From contig JABFSV010000279.1 in NCBI GenBank assembly GCA_013140405.1, positions 1-10,893 on the forward strand: a stretch of 10,893 bases of DNA. Direction: 5' to 3'. This stretch comes from Methyloglobulus sp. (GTDB lineage: Bacteria > Pseudomonadota > Gammaproteobacteria > Methylococcales > Methylomonadaceae). This document shows, one piece after another, positions 1 to 7,685 of this stretch. Each line of letters begins with the position of its first letter. Within the stretch, counting starts at the first letter, position 1. A program made the position numbers and the translations under genes. The notes beneath the pieces were generated by a model. It saw only the letters and a program-made list of their open reading frames with translations, had not been told where the DNA came from and did not search any database.

Positions 1-14
1 GCCCACGGACATCA

Positions 15-479
15 TCACTCGGCCTGATAGTTGCTGAATACCTGATGCTGGTTTTTTTTATCGAAACTGATGACTTGATAGGCATCTTTTTTGCTGCCCA
101 TTTCCATGCCCGGCGTACCACTTGGCATACCCGGAACAGTTATTCCAACAACGTCAGGTTTATTTTTCAGTAGCGTCCTAATGTCTTTAGCAGGCACATG
201 CCCTTCAACAACATAACCGTTAACCAATGCGGTATGGCATGAAGCCAGTTCTTGAGTGACACCATATTTATCTTTTATGGCCTGCACATCATCTGAAACA
301 ACATCTTTTACGTTGAAGTTATTTTGCTTTAGATGTTCCACCCATTTTCCACAACAACTACAGGTTGGGCTTCTGTTCACCACGATATCTATCTTTTCCT
401 CTGCCTGTGCAACGTCTGCCCAAGCAAAGCCAGCACTAAGCAATAACGTAGCTGCTAGAAAATGTTTCACTTTTTTCAT
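15..479 (-). CDS. Periplasmic DUF411 protein, CopG-like, probable copper binding
   Basis: The protein has 154 residues from the chosen ATG. Residues 1-26 look like a Sec signal peptide (MKKVKHF, hydrophobic core, VAQA before EEK), so the mature protein should be periplasmic. The mature part carries DUF411 hallmarks: PTCSCCGKW with Cys40, Cys42 and Cys43, then Cys81-His82, EGHVP (92-96) and GITVPGMPSGTPGME (112-126). DUF411 includes CopG of copper-resistance clusters, a thioredoxin-like protein that binds copper through such cysteines; copper handling here is inferred from that family. A GTG three codons upstream (486-488) also opens the frame, but AGAGG (minus strand, 488-492) sits 8 bases before the ATG at 477-479, so I prefer the ATG. 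The gene lies 32 bases after hemE with no terminator seen between, so cotranscription is possible. The family is clear; the exact role is not. Confidence 0.88.
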   Translation of the reverse strand: MKKVKHFLAATLLLSAGFAWADVAQAEEKIDIVVNRSPTCSCCGKWVEHLKQNNFNVKDVVSDDVQAIKDKYGVTQELASCHTALVNGYVVEGHVPAKDIRTLLKNKPDVVGITVPGMPSGTPGMEMGSKKDAYQVISFDKKNQHQVFSNYQAE

Positions 480-511
480 ATTCAACACCTCTCAATTCTT
501 ATTTCACCTTA

Positions 512-1579
512 TCAGATCCGATGGTACTGTGGACTATTTTGATGGACGGCATCCACCATCGCTTTCACATGGTCGGGATTAATGTCGGGCAAGATACCGT
601 GCCCCAAATTGAACACATGCCCTGAACCTTGACCATATTTTTCCAGAATAGTTTTTACTTTATCAATAATATAATCAGGCTGTGCGTAAAGCGTTACCGG
701 ATCCATATTGCCTTGCAGCGCAACCTTATCACCCACTCTGGCACGAGCTAGCTGGATGTCCGTTTGCCAATCCAGGCCTAATGCGTCGTAACCGGCATCT
801 AGCATAGCTTCTAGCCATTGTCCGCCACCTTTTGTGAACAGGATGGTGGGGATTTTATGCTCCCCAGTGCCTGTGTTCAAAAGGGATCGCACTTGTTTGG
901 CATAGTTCAGTGAAAATTCGGCATAATCTTCGGACGTTAACATGCCGCCCCAGGTATCAAACAGCATGACGGCTTGAGCGCCAGCAGCAATTTGGGCATT
1001 CAAATACGCTGCCACCGATTGCGCCAACTTATCCAACATGATGTGCATGTGTTTGGGCTGCTCGTACATCAGGCTTTTGGCTTTTTGAAAACTCTTGCTG
1101 CTGCCACCTTCTATCATGTAGGTTGCCAATGTCCAGGGACTGCCGGAAAACCCGATGAGCGGTACGCTGCCCTGCAATTCTTTCCGAATCAAACGGACGG
1201 CATCGACTACATAACGCAACTCAATTTCAGGGTCGGGTATGGGCAGTTTGTTAATATCGGCAACTGTCCTTACCGGATTCTTGAATTTGGGCCCTTCCCC
1301 TTCGGTAAAATATAACCCCAAGCCCATCGCATCAGGAATGGTCAAAATATCGGAAAATAGGATAGCCGCATCAAAATCAAAACGACGCAAAGGTTGCAAC
1401 GTCACTTCACAGGCCAGTTCTGGATTGGTACAGAGGTTAAGAAAACTACCGGCCTGTTCCCTAATCGCCCTATACTCTGGCAAATATCGCCCAGCTTGGC
1501 GCATCATCCATATCGGTGTGTAATCCACCGGCTGTTTCAACAGCGCACGGATAAATGTGTCGTTTTTTAATTCTGTCAT
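512..1579 (-). CDS. hemE: Uroporphyrinogen decarboxylase
   Basis: HemE removes the four acetate carboxyl groups of uroporphyrinogen III to give coproporphyrinogen III, a cytoplasmic step of heme synthesis. At 355 residues it has the usual family length. Visible signatures are [16 protein letters not shown] (22-37, with Arg27 and Arg31), [12 protein letters not shown] (catalytic Asp at 77), [17 protein letters not shown] and, near the C-terminus, [15 protein letters not shown]. The sequence is complete with no damage. The ATG at 1577-1579 lies two bases after the TAA of the upstream damX-type gene and has no recognisable Shine-Dalgarno sequence, which suggests termination-reinitiation coupling. 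It ends the aroK-aroB-damX string or continues into the DUF411 gene. The identification is very secure. Confidence 0.98.
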   Translation of the reverse strand: MTELKNDTFIRALLKQPVDYTPIWMMRQAGRYLPEYRAIREQAGSFLNLCTNPELACEVTLQPLRRFDFDAAILFSDILTIPDAMGLGLYFTEGEGPKFKNPVRTVADINKLPIPDPEIELRYVVDAVRLIRKELQGSVPLIGFSGSPWTLATYMIEGGSSKSFQKAKSLMYEQPKHMHIMLDKLAQSVAAYLNAQIAAGAQAVMLFDTWGGMLTSEDYAEFSLNYAKQVRSLLNTGTGEHKIPTILFTKGGGQWLEAMLDAGYDALGLDWQTDIQLARARVGDKVALQGNMDPVTLYAQPDYIIDKVKTILEKYGQGSGHVFNLGHGILPDINPDHVKAMVDAVHQNSPQYHRI

Positions 1580-1581
1580 TG

Positions 1582-3060
1582 TTATTCAGGCGTATCAGTT
1601 GGGGTTTGAATATTTAACTCTCCTTGGACTGCACTTATCTTACGCATCCAGGATTTTTGTAATTCTCTAGGTAACGTGCCGACTTCTTGGTTAGCTTGCT
1701 CAGGGTTAGCAAATGAACCATAAAGCAAGACAAATCTGTCTTTGCCGCGTTTAGTTTTAGTTTTCAGGTATTTCAAATTTTGCCCCAATGCCTGATGCCG
1801 CTGCACAACCTCAATGATGGCTTGCTCGTTTGGCAATGCCATCAGTTGTAAGGTGACATTTTCAGCGGGCTGCCCCATTAGCCAACGCCCTCCTGCGTCC
1901 AAGGCATCCGAAGCATCGACTTGAACCTGCCCAGAAACCATACCTTCCGCATTTTCCAGCGCCGCCGCATTGGTTTGAGGTTGGTCAGGATTTGCAATGG
2001 CTTGTGCAAGATTTGGGGTTTGTAATTGGTTATCGTCAAGTTTCAAATCTTCTTGGGAGATACCCTGGCTGTGTGAATCGTTTATGACATCATTCCTGGT
2101 TACGGCTAATGTAGCTTTATCCAAAATTTTGTCAGACCCTTGTACTACGGGATTATCTGTCGAACCAGTAGTGACGGATTGCGACTTATTGTCCTGAGTC
2201 GATACCGTCGGCTGCTGAATAGTCGTACTGTTTTCCTGCTTGATATCCGCAGTAGTTACTACATCGTTCTTGATTTTTGGCTTGGAACTCCACCATTGTA
2301 CGCCCAGCGCCAATATAACCAACCCAACAACGGCAATTACGAGGATAGCTTTTGAAAAATCTGTTTTCTGATTATCATCGGCTGCGGGCAAATGGGCAAG
2401 TATGCTCCCAGGTATGCCATGCGTTTCTCGGTAAAGCTCCGTTACCATGCTTTCATTGATGGCGTTGAACCGAACCCTGTACTTGGCCAATGTTGATAAA
2501 TATTCCAGGAATTCGCCACATTGCTGTTCTGTCAGGGCTGGAATTTCGATTTGATAACAATCGTCAATGGCCGGGTCTGAGCCATTTTTTATATACAATT
2601 CACTGTGGGTTAACGCAAAAATAATCCTCAGCAGAGGCTTGCCATCAGCAAAAGAGAGCAGCTCTTCAATCAATCCAGGCACTAATTGACCTGCATCATC
2701 AATCACCAACACTATTTTGGTATCGCTTCCTGCCAACCTATCAAACGCATTTGCCAACGACCTGAAAGCAAAGTTCGGCATATTCTGCGTAATGGCTTTA
2801 CTCAATGACTCTTGGATTTTTTCAAGCGTTACCTGCGCTCCACCTTGCACTAAACATAAGATCCAGGATGCTGGAATAGCTTCCTGAAAAGCCTTAAGCA
2901 GCCGCGTTTTACCAACGCCTTCTGGCCCACACACAACAATCGCATGAGCCAAATTGGTGATTAAGTGATTCAGAAGTTCGAGTTTTTCTGTGCGTTCCCT
3001 GGTTATTAAAGAATAACCAGAATCCGGCACAATAATTCGAACATTATTTGGGCTTTTCAC
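1582..3060 (-). CDS. damX: DamX-type AAA ATPase with C-terminal SPOR domain
   Basis: This 492-residue bitopic protein has three parts. Residues about 20-225 form a cytoplasmic AAA/ExeA-like ATPase with Walker A GPEGVGKT (45-52) and Walker B VLVIDD (117-122). One membrane helix follows (about 238-256, [16 protein letters not shown]). A long Gln/Asp/Ser/Thr-rich periplasmic linker leads to a SPOR domain (about 393-475, including LYGSF). SPOR domains bind septal peptidoglycan stripped of stem peptides, and DamX of E. coli is a division-ring protein encoded after aroB, the same place as here. A septal or cell-wall role is inferred from domains and position. The start is GTG at 3058-3060: the aroB stop is in frame 12 bases upstream, so little extension is possible, and no Shine-Dalgarno sequence is visible. 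A second in-frame GTG is codon 11. The symbol rests on synteny; the ATPase part is described in Pseudomonas-type homologues. Confidence 0.86.
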   Translation of the reverse strand: MKSPNNVRIIVPDSGYSLITRERTEKLELLNHLITNLAHAIVVCGPEGVGKTRLLKAFQEAIPASWILCLVQGGAQVTLEKIQESLSKAITQNMPNFAFRSLANAFDRLAGSDTKIVLVIDDAGQLVPGLIEELLSFADGKPLLRIIFALTHSELYIKNGSDPAIDDCYQIEIPALTEQQCGEFLEYLSTLAKYRVRFNAINESMVTELYRETHGIPGSILAHLPAADDNQKTDFSKAILVIAVVGLVILALGVQWWSSKPKIKNDVVTTADIKQENSTTIQQPTVSTQDNKSQSVTTGSTDNPVVQGSDKILDKATLAVTRNDVINDSHSQGISQEDLKLDDNQLQTPNLAQAIANPDQPQTNAAALENAEGMVSGQVQVDASDALDAGGRWLMGQPAENVTLQLMALPNEQAIIEVVQRHQALGQNLKYLKTKTKRGKDRFVLLYGSFANPEQANQEVGTLPRELQKSWMRKISAVQGELNIQTPTDTPE

Positions 3061-3072
3061 AGGAATAGGATA

Positions 3073-4152
3073 TCAACGGCTATATGATTCTAGGGTCGAT
3101 TGCAGTAATTTTTCATCGACACCGATGGGTAGCGTTGCCTCACCAATAGCTTTTAGTAAAATCAGCCTTATTTCACCATCGACATTTTTTTTGTCTACCG
3201 ACATCAATTCCAAAAACTGCCCAGGACTTAGCTCCCCTGGGGGATTGACAGGTAACCTGGCTTTTTTGAACAGGGCTATTATCCTTTCCACGTTGCTATC
3301 GGTTAGCCAGCCTTTTCGTCTTGATAGATCCGCTGCTTGGCACGTACCAATAGCGACCGCTTCGCCATGTAAATACTCGCCATAACCCATGCCTGTTTCA
3401 ATCGCGTGACCAAAGGTATGGCCTAAGTTCAGGGTCGCCCTGACACCCGACTCGGTCTCATCTTCCGCGACAACCTCAGCCTTATTGATACATGAACGTT
3501 CAATGGCATACGACAAGGCTTTCTTGTCTCTTGCCAATAAAGCATCCATATTATCTTCCAGCCAGCCGAAAAATTCAGTATCCCTAATCAAGCCATACTT
3601 AATGACTTCTGCCAATCCTGCGGACAGTTGCCGATCATCTAAGGTATCAAAGACATTCGTATCTGCGATAACGCACTGGGGCTGGTAAAAAGCGCCGATC
3701 ATATTTTTCCCCAAAGGATGATTGACACCTGTTTTTCCACCGACAGACGAATCAACCTGTGCCAACAACGTTGTGGGTATTTGGATAAAGGGAATGCCCC
3801 GCTGGTAACAAGCGGCAGCAAAACCACCCATATCGCCGATAACGCCGCCGCCCAGAGCAACTAACGTAGCACTGCGTCCAAATTTGTTGGCGAGCAAGGT
3901 ATCGAATATTTGGTTGAGCACATTCAGGGATTTGTATTGCTCCCCATCCGGCAGCACAACCTGTGTAGGCTTGTAAGCCTTGAGCTGCCCTAAAACCGTA
4001 TCCAAATATAAGGGTGCAACCGTCTCGTTGGTAACAATCAACACCTGCTTGCCTTTGATATGCCGCACATAAAGTTCAGTCATACCGAGCAAGTCGCAAC
4101 CTATATAGATAGGGTAACTTCGGCTACCTAATTTTACCTGTAGTGTATTCAT
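3073..4152 (-). CDS. aroB: 3-dehydroquinate synthase
   Basis: AroB converts DAHP to 3-dehydroquinate, the second step of the shikimate pathway, using NAD and a divalent metal. The 359-residue protein is full length for the family. Signatures include [10 protein letters not shown] (67-76), [16 protein letters not shown] (99-114), [20 protein letters not shown] (125-144) and the metal ligands Glu182 (AEVIKYG), His245 ([10 protein letters not shown]) and His262 (LHGEAVAIG). The ATG overlaps the aroK stop by four bases (ATGA). A perfect AAGGAGGT lies inside the end of aroK, but 12 bases before the ATG, a long spacing; an in-frame TAA just upstream rules out an earlier start. The gene is cotranscribed with aroK by its overlap. 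The identification is very secure. Confidence 0.98.
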   Translation of the reverse strand: MNTLQVKLGSRSYPIYIGCDLLGMTELYVRHIKGKQVLIVTNETVAPLYLDTVLGQLKAYKPTQVVLPDGEQYKSLNVLNQIFDTLLANKFGRSATLVALGGGVIGDMGGFAAACYQRGIPFIQIPTTLLAQVDSSVGGKTGVNHPLGKNMIGAFYQPQCVIADTNVFDTLDDRQLSAGLAEVIKYGLIRDTEFFGWLEDNMDALLARDKKALSYAIERSCINKAEVVAEDETESGVRATLNLGHTFGHAIETGMGYGEYLHGEAVAIGTCQAADLSRRKGWLTDSNVERIIALFKKARLPVNPPGELSPGQFLELMSVDKKNVDGEIRLILLKAIGEATLPIGVDEKLLQSTLESYSR

Positions 4153-4676
4153 TCGTAGTGATTAACCTCCTTGTATTCTTCGAGGATGCGGCTGACAACT
4201 GTTTTGCTCTTGAGGACACCCGTATCTATCTTAAAATCGGCACAGGATAAATACAGGGGCTGGCGCTGCTCTAAGAGCTGTTGTAACCGTTCTTTAGGAT
4301 TATCCGTCCTTAGCAAAGGTCGCTGCGTATCTCGACGCGTACGCTCCAAAATCCTATCCACAGGACATTGCAGATAGACGACATAACCATTACCTTTGAG
4401 TGAATTCCGGTTTTCTTCGCGCAGAATAGCACCACCGCCAGTGGCAAGTACGATGCCTTGCAGTTGCGTTAGCTTTTGGATCATCTTTTGTTCGCGGTCT
4501 CGAAAACCCTCTTCGCCTTCAAATTCGAAGATAGTTGGTATATCAACGCCCGTACTCTCTTCAATGGCCTTATCGCTGTCATAAAACGGCAATTTGAGCG
4601 CTTTCGCCAATTGTCTGCCTATGGTTGTTTTGCCAGCACCCATAAGGCCTATCAAGTAAATATTCTCCGAGGTCAT
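4149..4676 (-). CDS. aroK: Shikimate kinase
   Basis: AroK phosphorylates shikimate to shikimate 3-phosphate with ATP, the fifth step of the shikimate pathway. The 175-residue protein shows a P-loop GLMGAGKTT (10-18), the shikimate-binding Asp in [10 protein letters not shown] (Asp33/Asp35), FRDRE (58-62, Arg59), GGGA (80-83) and an Arg-rich lid RRDTQRPLL. The ATG at 4674-4676 is forced by an in-frame TGA five codons upstream and by the P-loop just downstream. No Shine-Dalgarno sequence precedes it, and only 22 bases separate it from the terminator hairpin after pilQ. Its transcription therefore needs read-through from pilQ or a promoter inside or upstream of the hairpin. aroB overlaps its stop codon. 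Confidence 0.97.
   Translation of the reverse strand: MTSENIYLIGLMGAGKTTIGRQLAKALKLPFYDSDKAIEESTGVDIPTIFEFEGEEGFRDREQKMIQKLTQLQGIVLATGGGAILREENRNSLKGNGYVVYLQCPVDRILERTRRDTQRPLLRTDNPKERLQQLLEQRQPLYLSCADFKIDTGVLKSKTVVSRILEEYKEVNHYE
4165..4172 (-). promoter_or_regulatory. Perfect Shine-Dalgarno for aroB, unusually far from start
   Basis: The minus strand reads AAGGAGGT here, inside the last codons of aroK, with 12 bases to the aroB ATG. It is the strongest ribosome-binding site among the aro-side genes and contrasts with the absence of one before aroK, the damX-type gene and hemE. No other in-frame start lies closer to it, because an in-frame TAA falls between. Confidence 0.6.
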
Positions 4677-4698
4677 TTGTGCTGTATTTCAACGCATT

Positions 4699-4725
4699 AA
4701 AAAAGGGGCATTATGCCCCTTTTTT
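4699..4725 (-). terminator. Rho-independent terminator after pilQ (symmetric)
   Basis: The minus strand reads A6-GGGGCA, loop TAA, TGCCCC-T6: a perfect 12-base inverted repeat with a three-base loop and a six-T tract. It begins 17 bases after the pilQ stop and ends 22 bases before the aroK start. It is symmetric, so it could work in either direction, but all flanking genes lie on the minus strand. It should end most pilMNOPQ transcripts, and read-through would feed aroK-aroB-damX-hemE. Confidence 0.88.
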
Positions 4726-4742
4726 GCTTTTAGTTGAAGCGG

Positions 4743-7109
4743 TCAGTTTGTAGCCAAATTATCTTTGACGATTTTTGGCGTAACGAAAATCAACAATTCG
4801 GTTTTGTCATCTATTTTTTGATTTCTTTTAAACAAAAAACCAATACCAGGCAAGTCACCAAAAAATGGAACTTTATTAGTCTGATTATCAATGGTTTCCT
4901 GAAAGGCACCACCTAAAACGACTGTTTCGCCGTCCATAACATGAACATTGGTTTCAAGCTCTTGCTTGTTGATACCAAAACCAGCCGGAGTTATCTGCCC
5001 CCTGGCATCTTTAGTAATTGTTAACGACATCACGACGCTGCCACTGGGCGTGATTTGCGGCAGCACGTCCAATGACAAAACGGCCTCTTTGAATACTGTC
5101 GTGCTAACTAGGCTACCTGGATCATTACTAGTGTAGGGGATTTCTTCACCTTGCTTGATGGTTGCCTTACAACGATCTGAAGTCATCACCCTCGGATTGG
5201 AGAGTAGTTCGCCCAGGCCTTGATCCTGCAAGGCCTGCAACTCCAAGTTCAACACATAGTCAGCAGCTCTTGCCAATGTCATACCTAATGCACCGTAGGG
5301 CGTTTTACCAAAACCCTGAACACCGAGATCAACCAAGGTATCCCCTAATTTAACACCTTCCGGCGTTCCGCTGGATGTTGCAACACCATCCTTAATGGTG
5401 GTGGTATTGGTACCCATAGTACCCGTAGTGCCACTACCCCCTACCCCAAAAACTTTGCTGCTATCCAAAAACCCAACTTTTCCTACACCAAACTTTACGC
5501 CCAATGCCTTCGCAAAATTACTGGATGCCTGGGCGATCCTTACCTCAATCATCACTTGCCGCACCGGAACATCAAGCCTACGTATCAGTTTTTTCGCTTC
5601 CTCCAACTTCTTTGCCGTTTCACGAACAATCAAGGTATTTGTGCGGGCATCTACCACAGCAGAGCCACGGGGTGACAGAATCCTAAACTTTTCATTTTGA
5701 GTATTACCGCTTCCTGTCTGGCCTGCTCCTCCTTGAGGCTGACCGCTTTGCGAACCTTGGGATGACAATCCACCATTCGAAGCAGATGAAGATGAAGATG
5801 AAGATGAACTTCCAGAACTTGATCCGGAAGACTTGTTAGTTCCACAACTACCAAAAGCGCCGGTATCCTGCCCATTTAACAGATTCCTGAAATTTTCCGC
5901 CCTGGCGTAATTGATCCTTATGTATTCAGTGACCAAGGGTTCCAGTTGCTGAACAACCTGTTCAGTGGCCTGTTGTTTTTCTTTGTATTCCTTGATTTTG
6001 CCGACCGGCGCAACCAGGATGACATTACCGGATTCAAATTTTTCCAGCCCCTTGGTCATCATGATGAAATCCAGCGCCTCATCCCAGGGCACATCGTCCA
6101 TTTTAAGGGTGATCGTTCCTTGAACTTCATCACCCGCGACAACATTCTGCCCAGTAAATTCGGCTAGGATGGCGATTACGCTACGAATATCAATATCCTG
6201 AAAGTTCAGTGATAACCTGTCACCCTTGTACTTATCTCTTTTGCTATCCTGTATTTCTTTCTCTTCGGTCGTCAATGGACGGAATTCAACGGTCAACAAG
6301 CCTTCAGACTGAAACAGGGAATAATCATAAAGGCTATTTTGCATCCCAGCGGTGATGGTGGTTTCACGGCTAGTCGATGTTGCGGCAATCGTCTTGACTG
6401 GGGTTGCGAATTCGGAAACATCCAGCCGTTTTGATAAATTGTCGGGCAACCTGGTATTGATAAAACTCAACACGACATTGCCGCCTTCTTCACGAGTGTT
6501 CACGATAGTATCAGGATTCGCCAATGACACCAGGATGCGCCCTTCACCATTGTCACCTCGTTTGAAATCAATACCCCTGATACCTTGCTCAGGCATCAAA
6601 CCTGCGGCTACACTGGATGGTGTCGATTTCCTGATGAACGGCCTATTTGCAACAGGCATAGCTGTTGCTGCTGATCGCGCACGAGCATTGGTTAACGACA
6701 ACAACACCTTGTTGCCTTCAATTTTAGTATCAAACGGTGCCGCCTCAATCAGGTTAATCACCACACGCACCCTATCTGCGGCTTCCGCGACATAAATGCT
6801 GCTTATGGCACCTTGGTTGATCGGATACATCTTTTTGTCAAGTCCATTTGCCACACCCGGAAAATCCAAGGCAATCCGTGCCGGATTGTCAGTCTGGAAC
6901 ACTTTAGGGGCAACGGCAGCACCGCTCATTTCCAATTGTATTTGCAGCTTATCGCCCGACAAGGAGGCCACATCGAGACCTGTGATCGTAAGGTCGGCAG
7001 CGTTAACAAATGTAATTTGGAATAGTAATAAAAATAAGCTCAAACTCATGCGCGCAATCCGTGACAGCGCCATTTTGGTACACATAATATCACCCTGTTT
7101 ATTATTCAT
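4743..7109 (-). CDS. pilQ: Type IV pilus secretin PilQ
   Basis: PilQ forms the outer-membrane ring through which the type IV pilus passes. The 788-residue precursor has a long N-terminal region and signal peptide (hydrophobic 22-34, probable cleavage after VNA at about 37). Two AMIN-type peptidoglycan-binding regions follow (about 39-130 and 175-275), then an STN-like N0 domain (about 300-350, LNFQDIDIRSVIAILAEFTG), a secretin N domain (about 385-515) and the secretin barrel (about 516-783). The barrel ends with the typical VPFFGDLPGIGFLF signature. The N domain is interrupted by a Ser/Gly/Gln-rich insert at about 415-474. Two ATG starts are plausible: 7107-7109 with GAGGG six bases upstream, and codon 9 (7083-7085) with AGGGTG five bases upstream. 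The pilP stop lies 15 bases upstream, and a terminator follows 17 bases after the stop. The product call is very secure; the start is not. Confidence 0.96.
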   Translation of the reverse strand: MNNKQGDIMCTKMALSRIARMSLSLFLLLFQITFVNAADLTITGLDVASLSGDKLQIQLEMSGAAVAPKVFQTDNPARIALDFPGVANGLDKKMYPINQGAISSIYVAEAADRVRVVINLIEAAPFDTKIEGNKVLLSLTNARARSAATAMPVANRPFIRKSTPSSVAAGLMPEQGIRGIDFKRGDNGEGRILVSLANPDTIVNTREEGGNVVLSFINTRLPDNLSKRLDVSEFATPVKTIAATSTSRETTITAGMQNSLYDYSLFQSEGLLTVEFRPLTTEEKEIQDSKRDKYKGDRLSLNFQDIDIRSVIAILAEFTGQNVVAGDEVQGTITLKMDDVPWDEALDFIMMTKGLEKFESGNVILVAPVGKIKEYKEKQQATEQVVQQLEPLVTEYIRINYARAENFRNLLNGQDTGAFGSCGTNKSSGSSSGSSSSSSSSSASNGGLSSQGSQSGQPQGGAGQTGSGNTQNEKFRILSPRGSAVVDARTNTLIVRETAKKLEEAKKLIRRLDVPVRQVMIEVRIAQASSNFAKALGVKFGVGKVGFLDSSKVFGVGGSGTTGTMGTNTTTIKDGVATSSGTPEGVKLGDTLVDLGVQGFGKTPYGALGMTLARAADYVLNLELQALQDQGLGELLSNPRVMTSDRCKATIKQGEEIPYTSNDPGSLVSTTVFKEAVLSLDVLPQITPSGSVVMSLTITKDARGQITPAGFGINKQELETNVHVMDGETVVLGGAFQETIDNQTNKVPFFGDLPGIGFLFKRNQKIDDKTELLIFVTPKIVKDNLATN
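5785..5808 (-). repeat. (GATGAA)4 hexanucleotide repeat in pilQ linker
   Basis: Four perfect tandem copies of GATGAA on the plus strand read on the coding strand as alternating TCA and TCT serine codons. They make up most of a run of nine serines at residues 433-441 of PilQ. The unit is six bases, so gain or loss of copies would stay in frame and change linker length by two serines at a time. Confidence 0.85.
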
Positions 7110-7124
7110 TTGTTACCCTCAAAA

Positions 7125-7685
7125 TCACTCTGTTAACGCTAATGAAGTTTGTTGTTCGCGCCAGGTGCCAGGCTTATCAGGAACAATTTCCATTAATTCA
7201 ATCTTGTCTGTCAGTATGCGGATAATTTTTCCGTAATTTTTACCCATATGGTTGCCAACTTGTATTCGGTAAATGGTTTTGTCGCTGGCTTTGACTAAGC
7301 CCCATAAATTGGTTTTCATGACTACCGTACCCACCATTCTTAAGCTATCGAGAGGAAATGCTTCCAACTCTTCCTTGCGCCTTGTGGTATCGGGCTTTAT
7401 GCCATTGCCGACTGCGATGTCAACATCTTCAGACTCTGAAGACTCGCCAATTGCCTTAAAAGGGTCACGTAAGCCTTCGGGCTTAAAAACGAAAGGCTCA
7501 ACCGGCTTAATTTCAGGCAATGGTTCAATCGTTCCTTTTGGCTTGGCCTTAACTTCGCCGATATATTTTTGTAAATCCGAAAAGCCGTCATCACTACAGC
7601 CCAGCAAAAACACCAATGAAAACATGCAACACAAAAGTGAATTTAATCGGCTATTGCTTATTAAGCGCAATTTTTTGTCAGCCAT
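7125..7685 (-). CDS. pilP: Type IV pilus inner-membrane lipoprotein PilP
   Basis: PilP links the PilN/PilO inner-membrane pair to the PilQ secretin across the periplasm. The 186-residue precursor has a type II signal peptide with lipobox LLGC, so the mature protein would start at Cys30. A proline-rich flexible segment (about 53-70) carries the conserved GLRDPF motif, followed by a compact beta-rich domain (about 112-180, with MVGTVV, WGLVKA, YRIQVGNHMGKNYG) typical of the PilP family. It starts by a one-base overlap with the pilO stop (TAATG) behind a strong GGGAGGG Shine-Dalgarno sequence, and it ends 15 bases before pilQ. Length and order match pilMNOPQ operons elsewhere. Confidence 0.96.
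   Translation of the reverse strand: MADKKLRLISNSRLNSLLCCMFSLVFLLGCSDDGFSDLQKYIGEVKAKPKGTIEPLPEIKPVEPFVFKPEGLRDPFKAIGESSESEDVDIAVGNGIKPDTTRRKEELEAFPLDSLRMVGTVVMKTNLWGLVKASDKTIYRIQVGNHMGKNYGKIIRILTDKIELMEIVPDKPGTWREQQTSLALTE

Noticed and set aside
486..488. GTG start three codons upstream of the DUF411 gene's ATG
   Set aside because: The purine-rich AGAGG overlaps or abuts this GTG and is well spaced only for the ATG at 477-479.
480..511. Possible terminator between hemE and the DUF411 gene
   Set aside because: I found no inverted repeat followed by a T-tract in these 32 bases.
4689..4697. Minimal frame ATG-CGT-TGA between the terminator and aroK
   Set aside because: Three codons without a ribosome-binding site, starting at the edge of the T-tract; chance occurrence is the simplest view.
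5651..5875. 74-codon minus-strand frame with LHLHLHL in an alternative frame of pilQ
   Set aside because: The His-Leu pattern is simply the hexanucleotide serine repeat read in another frame.
6352..7236. Two consecutive same-frame plus-strand open frames of about 147 and 146 codons opposite pilQ and the end of pilP
   Set aside because: They lie antisense to clear pilQ/pilP coding sequence, have no recognisable domain or ribosome-binding site, and look like mirror frames of codon usage.
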